Below are positions 16,418 to 20,453 of a DNA stretch of 20,453 bases, in pieces. The translations under genes were made by a program, and so were the position numbers. The stretch is from the NCBI GenBank assembly GCA_964345075.1, contig CAYFPS010000035.1, forward strand, positions 1 to 20,453, given 5' to 3'. The DNA is from CAYFPS01 sp964345075 (GTDB taxonomy: Bacteria; CAIWAD01). Position 1 is the stretch's first letter. Each line of letters begins with the position of its first letter. The notes under the pieces are model-generated. The model was not told the origin of the DNA. It ran no database searches and saw nothing but the letters and a program-made list of their open reading frames with translations.

Positions 16418-16453
16418 GATACCCCGTTCGCATTCCATCAGGTGGAACGATTG
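16418..16453. promoter_or_regulatory. Operator copy 2, shared 36-bp element
   Basis: Matches 13185-13220 at 30 of 36 positions in the same orientation. The core is TTCCATC (16433-16439), A, GGTGGAA (16441-16447), one base short of perfect symmetry. It lies upstream of the DUF2779 gene as copy 1 lies upstream of the AAA+ gene. Identity continues on both sides of the palindrome (GATAC..CCG to the left, ACG.TTG to the right), so the conserved block includes more than a simple binding site. Confidence 0.75.
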
Positions 16454-16480
16454 CCGGTTTCCCGGCCGTGCCGGGGCTGG

Positions 16481-16500
16481 TGGAGTGGAACAGGTGGAAA
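16481..16500. promoter_or_regulatory. Possible secondary half-sites of the operator
   Basis: GAGTGGAAC and CAGGTGGAAA lie in tandem about 35 bases beyond operator copy 2. The second contains CAGGTGGAA, identical to nine bases of that operator. They could be auxiliary binding half-sites or a chance repetition. Confidence 0.3.
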
Positions 16501-16650
16501 CTTGTTTCAAAGCCCTCGCACGTAACGAGTACCGGGGTCGCCGGCACCCGCGGTGTTTTTCTCGCCAAAGTACCTAAAATGAGATTCGGGCGAATTCGGA
16601 GGCACCCTCGACCGGCCTGATCCCGACGTCCCCAATCCCGGCTGCCAGCC

Positions 16651-16680
16651 CCCCTCTGCCCGAAGAAGGCAGAGGGGTTT
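16651..16680 (+). terminator. Strong intrinsic terminator without an upstream gene
   Basis: CCCCTCTGCC (16651-16660) and GGCAGAGGGG (16668-16677) form a perfect 10-bp stem with a 7-base loop, followed by TTTGTCGTTT. The orientation is plus strand. The nearest plus-strand gene ends at 14870, about 1.8 kb away, and a minus-strand gene lies between, so the terminator has no obvious client. Confidence 0.8.
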
Positions 16681-16748
16681 GTCGTTTCTCCAAGACGGTG
16701 ACAGCAGGGATTTTGGCCGCCATGGACGGCCGCCGCCAGGCGACTGCT

Positions 16749-16777
16749 GACCAATTCAAATGACATTTAGATTGGTC
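16749..16777. repeat. 29-bp near-palindrome, candidate operator or recombination site
   Basis: Nested arms GACCAAT (16749-16755) with ATTGGTC (16771-16777), two mismatched positions, then AAATG (16758-16762) with CATTT (16764-16768) around a single central A; 24 of 28 bases pair. Its right arm overlaps TTGGTC (16772-16777), which lies 18 bases before CATAAC (16796-16801), a weak promoter-like pair pointing into the mobile-element cassette. It may be a repressor operator for the cassette or part of an attachment site. Confidence 0.5.
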
Positions 16778-16930
16778 GCCTCTTTCTGAAACGGCCATAA
16801 CTCCAACGTGCCTCATCGGGGCCCTCAGCCACCACGGCCGAGACGCTACCACGGCCCGGCAACCGCCCCGAGCACGCACAAATGGCAACAGTTACGAGAC
16901 TTAGCTTAGAAGCACGAGAGGGATCGATCC

Positions 16931-17038
16931 ATGAATTCGCCCGCGCATTGCCGCCATTTCCAGCCCAGAACCGCTGAACACCACGCCACCGTCATCCCGG
17001 TTCGGCCTGCCGTCCACGCAAAGGACGGTGTGCGATGA
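16931..17038 (+). CDS. Small leader ORF, 35 aa
   Basis: A short open frame starts at the ATG at 16931 with GAGAGGGA about eight bases upstream, and its TGA overlaps the ATG of the primase-like gene by four bases (ATGA). The peptide is rich in His, Arg and Pro and shows no known motif. The good ribosome site plus the overlap make it likely to be translated, perhaps mainly to open the hairpin at 17010-17028 that covers the next gene's ribosome site. It could equally be a minor functional protein. Confidence 0.45.
   Translation: MNSPAHCRHFQPRTAEHHATVIPVRPAVHAKDGVR
17010..17028 (+). promoter_or_regulatory. Hairpin covering the ribosome site of the primase-like gene
   Basis: CCGTCC (17010-17015) pairs with GGACGG (17023-17028) around a 7-base loop. 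The right arm is part of AAAGGACGG, the ribosome binding site for the start at 17035. In RNA this would hide the site until a ribosome finishing the 35-aa ORF opens the stem. Confidence 0.45.
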
Positions 17039-18054
17039 ACCGCTACGTCGAAGCCGCGGTCGACTCCGAGATCCAGGCGCTCCGCAGCACATCGTCCGGC
17101 CGGGCCTGCGCGACCTTCAAGGCCGCTGCCGCCATCGGCGGGTTCGTGGGAGCGGGGGAGGTCGAGCGGTCCGTTGCCGAGCGGGCGCTGCTTTCCGCGG
17201 CGCTGGAGACCGGTCTCCCGGAGCGCGAGGCCGCCGGCCACATCCGTCGCGGCATCCTCCGCGGGGAGAAGACGCCGCGGACTGTTCCAGTTACAGTGTG
17301 CCACCCAAACATCAAATTCCGGGCTCCCGGCTTTGCCAGGCCCGCCCCGCCGACCTGTACACACGCGGACCCTTCGCCGGCCCGCCCGCCCAGGCACGAC
17401 GTCGCCGCCCTGTGGGCCTCGTCCCTCCCCGTGAGCAACACCCCCGAGGTCTCCGCCTGGTTCGTCCACCGCTTCGGCCCCGCCGCCGCCTGGTCCCTCC
17501 AGCAGGCCGACGTGTGGGACCTCATCCGCGTTGTCCCCGCAGGCCTCCACCTGCCCCGCTGGGCCCGGTCTCGGGGCGGCCCGTGGACCCACAGCGGCCA
17601 CCGCATCGTCTTCCGCCTCTGGGACCACACCGGCGAGGCCGCCTCGCTACGCACCCGTGTGATCGACGGCACCGTGGCCCCGAAATCCCTGGTCCCCTCC
17701 GGCTACTCCGTCAAAGGCCTGGTCCTGGCCGACCCGCTCGCCCAGCAACTTCTCGCTGGCGTCTGCCCCTCCTGGTGGCACCCGCGCCAGGTCATCATCG
17801 CCGAAGGCGAACCCGACTGGCTGCTCTGGGCCGTGCGCCAGCGCGAGGCCGACGAGCAGGGCCCCGCCGTCCTCGGCGTCGAATCGGGCGCCTGGTCCCC
17901 GCAGATCGCCGCCCGCATCCCCACGTGCGCCTCGGTGGTCATCCGCACGCACCACGACGAGCCCGGCGAGCGTTACGCCCAACAGATCGCCGCCTCGCTC
18001 CACGGACGCTGCCGCATCTTCCGCAGCAGCGCGGGAGAGGAGGCCTCCCGATGA
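17035..18054 (+). CDS. Toprim-domain primase-like protein of a mobile element, 339 aa
   Basis: Primase-related protein of integrative elements. The N-terminal 80 residues form a helical domain (FKAAAAIGGFVGAGEVERSV, then LPEREAAGHIRRGI) of the kind found next to phage and plasmid primases. The C-terminal half has a Toprim pattern: E257 in VIIAEGEPDW and the second acidic motif HHDEPGE (306-312). The usual Asp-x-Asp-x-x-Gly reads His-x-Asp-x-x-Gly, so the first metal-binding Asp appears replaced. No zinc-binding domain is visible. The start at 17035 has AAAGGA upstream, and its stop overlaps the next ATG (ATGA). It probably works with the DUF3987 protein in element replication. Confidence 0.78.
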   Translation: MNRYVEAAVDSEIQALRSTSSGRACATFKAAAAIGGFVGAGEVERSVAERALLSAALETGLPEREAAGHIRRGILRGEKTPRTVPVTVCHPNIKFRAPGFARPAPPTCTHADPSPARPPRHDVAALWASSLPVSNTPEVSAWFVHRFGPAAAWSLQQADVWDLIRVVPAGLHLPRWARSRGGPWTHSGHRIVFRLWDHTGEAASLRTRVIDGTVAPKSLVPSGYSVKGLVLADPLAQQLLAGVCPSWWHPRQVIIAEGEPDWLLWAVRQREADEQGPAVLGVESGAWSPQIAARIPTCASVVIRTHHDEPGERYAQQIAASLHGRCRIFRSSAGEEASR

Positions 18055-19793
18055 ACAGTCTCCCCCTGAAAGACGACAGCGATCGCCTCCTCGAAGGCAC
18101 CCTCCCGCAGGATCCCTTCGCCGACGCCGAACCCCTCGACCCGGCCGCTCCCGACACGGTCACTAACGCGGACCAGGACTGGCCCGATCCCCTGCCCATC
18201 GGCCCGGTGGCCGACAAACCCGTTTTTCCCGTGGACACCCTGCCGCCCTGGCTGCGCGACTGGGTCACCGCCCTGGCCACGGCTCTGCAATGCCCTGTCG
18301 ACCTGCCCGCCATGCTCGGCCTCGCCGTGCTGGCCCTCTGTGCCGCCAAGCGCTACAAGGCGCACGTGATCCAGGGCTGGGACGAACCCCTGAACCTCTA
18401 CGTCGCCGTCGCCCTGCAGTCCGGCGAGTCCAAGAGCCCGGCCTTCGCCGCCGCCATCCGGCCGGTGTCGAATTTCGTGACCGAGGAACGCAGGCGCACC
18501 GACCCCGAGATCCGCGCCGCCATCGCCCGCGCCGATGTCGCCGCCAAGCGGGCTGACCATCTCAAGACCCGCGCCGCCAAGGCCAGCGCGCCCGAGGAAT
18601 ACGCCAAGTCCCTGGCCCTGGTCGAGGAGGCCGTCCTCGAGCAGGCCGCCATCGAGGTCCCGGTGCATCTGAGGCTGGTGCTGGACGACGTGACCTCCGA
18701 GTCCCTCGAGGCCGTGCTGCGCCAGCAGGGCGGCCGCATCGCGTTGATGTCCGACGAGGGCGGTCCCTTCGAGCTCATGGGCGGCCGCTACTCCAACGGC
18801 GTCCCGAACATCGACGTCTACCTCAAGGGCCACAACGGCGGCAACATCACCACCGACCGCATCGGACGCGAGGGCGGGACCATCCACGAGCCCGCCATCA
18901 CCATCGGCCTGGCGGTCCAGCCCGACGTCATCGCCTCGCTGCGCGACAAGAAGGGCTTCCGCGGCCGGGGCCTGCTGGCCCGCTTCCTGTGGGCGATGCC
19001 CGAGAGCCTCGTCGGCCGCCGCGACCCCGACCCGCCGCCCGTCCCGCTGGAGGTCAGCCAGGCCTACGAGGACGCGATCACCTCGCTCCTGCGGCGGCCC
19101 ACCCGGCGCGACGAGACGGGGGAGATCAAACCTCAGCCCATGGAATTCAGCGCGGCCGCTCACGCGCTGGTGGTGGGGCTCAAGGCCAAGAACGAGGGCA
19201 AGCTGGGCCTCGGTGGCGAGTACGAGGACGTCGCCGACTGGGCGAACAAGCTCGCGGGGGAGACCGTTCGCATCGCAGGCCTGCTGCAACTGGCCGACCA
19301 CGCCGTGGAGTCCGACGCCAGCGCGCCCTTGGGCGTCGGCCCGGATCCCATGCACCGGGCCCTGCGCATCACCGACTACCTCGTCACCCACGCCCAGATC
19401 GCCTTCGACATGATGGGGGCCGACCCGGTCGCCGGCCTGGCGCGGTACCTTCTGGCCTGGATCCGGCGCAACGGCGTGACGAACTTCACCCGGCGCGAGG
19501 CCTACATGCCGTTGCGGGCCCGGTTCAAGCAGCCCGCCGAACTGGATCCGCCCCTGGACCTGCTCATCGACCACGAGATCATCCGCCGCCGGCCTGATCC
19601 GCCGCGCTCGGGACCCGGGCGTCCGCCCAGCCCGCGGTTCGATGTGAACCCACAACTTCATGCACAGAATGCACAGAAATCACAGAATTCGGAGTTCGGG
19701 CCCCCGGTCGGGAATTCTGTGATTTCTGTGCGCGACTTTCGAGCCGAACCGCCCGCTTCCGCTTCCCACCGGGAGGACCACGAAAATGCCTGA
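18051..19793 (+). CDS. DUF3987 (YfjI-like) primase/helicase-type protein, 580 aa
   Basis: Replication-type ATPase of phages and integrative elements. The family opening FPVDTLPPWLRDWV (59-72) is followed by a helical domain, a P-loop SGESKSP (124-130), and LMSDEGGPFELM, which serves as the acidic motif. The P-loop has Glu-Ser where the family usually has Ser-Gly before the Lys. The start is the ATG at 18051, with GGAGG eight bases upstream and a four-base overlap with the primase stop. The frame is open further 5' but there runs antiparallel to the real primase frame. The C-terminal tail contains short Gln-Asn-rich repeats (AQNAQKSQNS) encoded by a 61-bp inverted repeat. It ends 8 bases inside the next gene. 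Confidence 0.85.
   Translation: MNSLPLKDDSDRLLEGTLPQDPFADAEPLDPAAPDTVTNADQDWPDPLPIGPVADKPVFPVDTLPPWLRDWVTALATALQCPVDLPAMLGLAVLALCAAKRYKAHVIQGWDEPLNLYVAVALQSGESKSPAFAAAIRPVSNFVTEERRRTDPEIRAAIARADVAAKRADHLKTRAAKASAPEEYAKSLALVEEAVLEQAAIEVPVHLRLVLDDVTSESLEAVLRQQGGRIALMSDEGGPFELMGGRYSNGVPNIDVYLKGHNGGNITTDRIGREGGTIHEPAITIGLAVQPDVIASLRDKKGFRGRGLLARFLWAMPESLVGRRDPDPPPVPLEVSQAYEDAITSLLRRPTRRDETGEIKPQPMEFSAAAHALVVGLKAKNEGKLGLGGEYEDVADWANKLAGETVRIAGLLQLADHAVESDASAPLGVGPDPMHRALRITDYLVTHAQIAFDMMGADPVAGLARYLLAWIRRNGVTNFTRREAYMPLRARFKQPAELDPPLDLLIDHEIIRRRPDPPRSGPGRPPSPRFDVNPQLHAQNAQKSQNSEFGPPVGNSVISVRDFRAEPPASASHREDHENA
19671..19731. repeat. Perfect 20-bp inverted repeat inside the DUF3987 gene
   Basis: Left arm 19671-19690 (GCACAGAAATCACAGAATTC) and right arm 19712-19731 are exact reverse complements, with a GC-rich 21-base spacer. 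The left arm extends a direct repetition of GCACAGAAT-like units beginning at 19662. It lies in the last 120 bases of the coding sequence, where it encodes a low-complexity tail. It would form a very stable hairpin and may act as an iteron-like origin or a recombination or transcript-control element. Confidence 0.85.
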
Positions 19794-20103
19794 GAACCGC
19801 GAACCGACACCCGGAATGCAAGCAATCACCGAGGTCCGGATCCGCCTGGCCCCCGACGCCACCAGCGGCCTGGTTGCCTTCGCCTCCTGCCGCTATGGCG
19901 GCGTGCTGCTCAACGACATCGCCATCCGCCGCGACCGGACCGGCCACCTGTTCCTGACCTACCCGCGGAAGCTGGCCGCCTCGGGCCGCCCGCATCCGCT
20001 GCACCATCCCATCGACCGCCAAACGGCGGACCAGTTCGAGGCGGCGGTCATCGGCCAGGTCCAACAGCTGCTTGGGCCCAGGGAAGGGGCCGCGGAATCG
20101 TGA
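19786..20103 (+). CDS. SpoVG-like protein, 105 aa
   Basis: The residues ITEVRIRLAP near the start, then GLVAFASCRYGGVLLNDIAIRRD and LFLTYPRKL..G..HPLHHPID, follow the SpoVG pattern (small nucleic-acid-binding protein: VRI, a FAS strand, a DI strand, P-RK, a HPI helix). Its presence in a mobile-element replication operon suggests a DNA- or RNA-binding accessory role, not septation control. The ATG at 19786 has GGGAGGA nine bases upstream and overlaps the DUF3987 gene by 8 bases. The extra N-terminal 12 residues and the C-terminal tail are not part of the core. Confidence 0.75.
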   Translation: MPENREPTPGMQAITEVRIRLAPDATSGLVAFASCRYGGVLLNDIAIRRDRTGHLFLTYPRKLAASGRPHPLHHPIDRQTADQFEAAVIGQVQQLLGPREGAAES

Positions 20104-20339
20104 CGGAAGGGCGCGGCAAAGACGACGCCGGCACCCGTCCGCGCCGCCCCGCGACGACGCGCGTCACGGAGCCCCGCCTCACCGTGGTCGAGGGCACAGA
20201 GATGGCCGACCCGGCCGCCCTGGACGAGGTCCTTGAACTGCTCGTCACCTGGGCCATTCGAGCGCACGAAGCCCGTTGCCCAGCAGCGGATGATTCCGTA
20301 ACTTGCTACAATGATAGAGTTTGTGAAGGCAGCAATTGA
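20100..20339 (+). CDS. Small hypothetical protein, 79 aa
   Basis: Unrecognised. The GTG start at 20100 overlaps the SpoVG-like stop by four bases (GTGA), with AAGGGG about ten bases upstream. The N-terminus is basic and Thr/Arg-rich; the middle forms a helix (ALDEVLELLVTWAIRAHEA). The tail has three cysteines (RCPAADDSVTCYNDRVC), which may bind a metal. It lies directly before the recombinase gene. The overlap and spacing favour a real gene, but the sequence gives no function. Confidence 0.55.
   Translation: MTEGRGKDDAGTRPRRPATTRVTEPRLTVVEGTEMADPAALDEVLELLVTWAIRAHEARCPAADDSVTCYNDRVCEGSN
20304..20312 (+). promoter_or_regulatory. Possible extended -10 promoter for the recombinase
   Basis: TGCTACAAT matches an extended -10 (TG, one base, then TACAAT, five of six). 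No -35 box is apparent, which extended -10 promoters can do without. It lies 64 bases before the recombinase start, inside the end of the 79-aa gene. Confidence 0.35.
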
Positions 20340-20375
20340 CTTGATGTTTCCGGGCGAGATCGGCTGAATGTCACT

Positions 20376-20453
20376 ATGAACCCACGACCAGGCAACCGCA
20401 TCCCCGCGGCCATCTACCTGCGCCGCTCCACCGACCGCCAGGAGAAATCCCTC
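20376..20453 (+). CDS. Serine recombinase, N-terminal fragment cut by the window end
   Basis: The last 26 codons in frame give a start followed by IPAAIYLRRSTDRQEKSL, the opening strand and active-site loop of serine recombinases; the catalytic Ser is S18 in RRST. The gene runs off the window, so large integrase or small resolvase cannot be told apart, but its place at the end of a primase cassette favours a large serine integrase that moves this element. No strong ribosome site precedes the ATG. The gap to the preceding gene is 36 bases. Confidence 0.8.
   Translation, partial: MNPRPGNRIPAAIYLRRSTDRQEKSL

Larger units (their letters stand above)
16339..16930. other. 592-base intergenic region between defence genes and the mobile-element cassette
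   Basis: No protein gene is supported here. In order it contains a TATGAT box on the minus strand (16378-16383) that could serve the DUF2779 gene, operator copy 2, two more TGGAA half-sites (16481-16500), and a plus-strand intrinsic terminator with no gene before it. A 29-bp near-palindrome follows. The left boundary (att site) of the integrative element is expected somewhere in this region but cannot be placed without the opposite end. Confidence 0.6.

Noticed and set aside
16560..16660. tRNA or tmRNA fragment as an attachment site before the terminator
   Set aside because: No cloverleaf, T-loop sequence or acceptor pairing was found.
17028..18050. N-terminal extension of the DUF3987 frame (total 921 codons)
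   Set aside because: The extension is Arg/Pro-rich and overlaps the Toprim gene in another frame. The ATG at 18051 has a ribosome site and a four-base overlap.
17973..19661. 562-codon minus-strand frame
   Set aside because: It is a Gly/Val-rich shadow of the very GC-rich DUF3987 gene, and the plus-strand overlaps and ribosome sites are consistent.
1..20453. CRISPR array despite a Cas4-like domain
   Set aside because: I saw no regularly spaced direct repeats; the only repeats are the operators and palindromes listed.

Overview
The window looks like a scaffold piece from an unnamed, high-GC bacterium. It contains two 10-N assembly gaps, and no rRNA, tRNA or housekeeping gene places it in a phylum. 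Base composition is mosaic. A hand count gives 29/60 G+C at 6481-6540, inside the specificity part of the methylase gene, and 47/60 at 17521-17580, inside the mobile-element genes. Two modules of different origin therefore seem to sit side by side.

Left and centre (307-13137, minus strand): nine genes point the same way, several with 1-4 base stop/start overlaps or short gaps. In transcription order they are a tandem AAA+ ATPase (737 aa), an HD phosphohydrolase (196 aa), a 60-aa small protein, two PD-(D/E)XK nuclease-like proteins (241 and 218 aa), a fused HsdM-HsdS methylase/specificity protein with a single target-recognition domain, HsdR, a YgjP/DUF45-type zinc metalloprotease, and a large helical-repeat/beta-helix protein crossed by both gaps. 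I read this as a type I restriction-modification system fused to an AAA+/HD/nuclease module, a defence island whose full composition I do not recognise as a named system.

Centre-right (13172-16453): a divergent WYL-domain regulator (335 aa) is followed by a third stand-alone PD-(D/E)XK protein (196 aa). Convergent with it, overlapping by 11 bases, is a DUF2779 protein joining a Cas4/RecB-like Fe-S nuclease to a DnaQ-like exonuclease. The strongest signal in the window is a 36-bp element, 30/36 identical, centred on a TTCCATC-A-GATGGAA inverted repeat. One copy lies between the regulator and the AAA+ operon and the other lies upstream of the DUF2779 gene, both in the same orientation. This suggests one WYL-controlled regulon covering both sides.

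Right (about 16650-20453, plus strand): an orphan intrinsic terminator and a near-palindrome precede a very GC-rich, tightly overlapping cassette. It encodes a 35-aa leader ORF, a Toprim primase-like protein, a DUF3987 primase/helicase-like protein, a SpoVG-like protein, a small protein and the first 26 codons of a serine recombinase. This is the replication/integration module of an integrative element that continues past the window.

The first 306 bases carry no convincing gene but hold a 49-bp imperfect palindrome and further inverted repeats.
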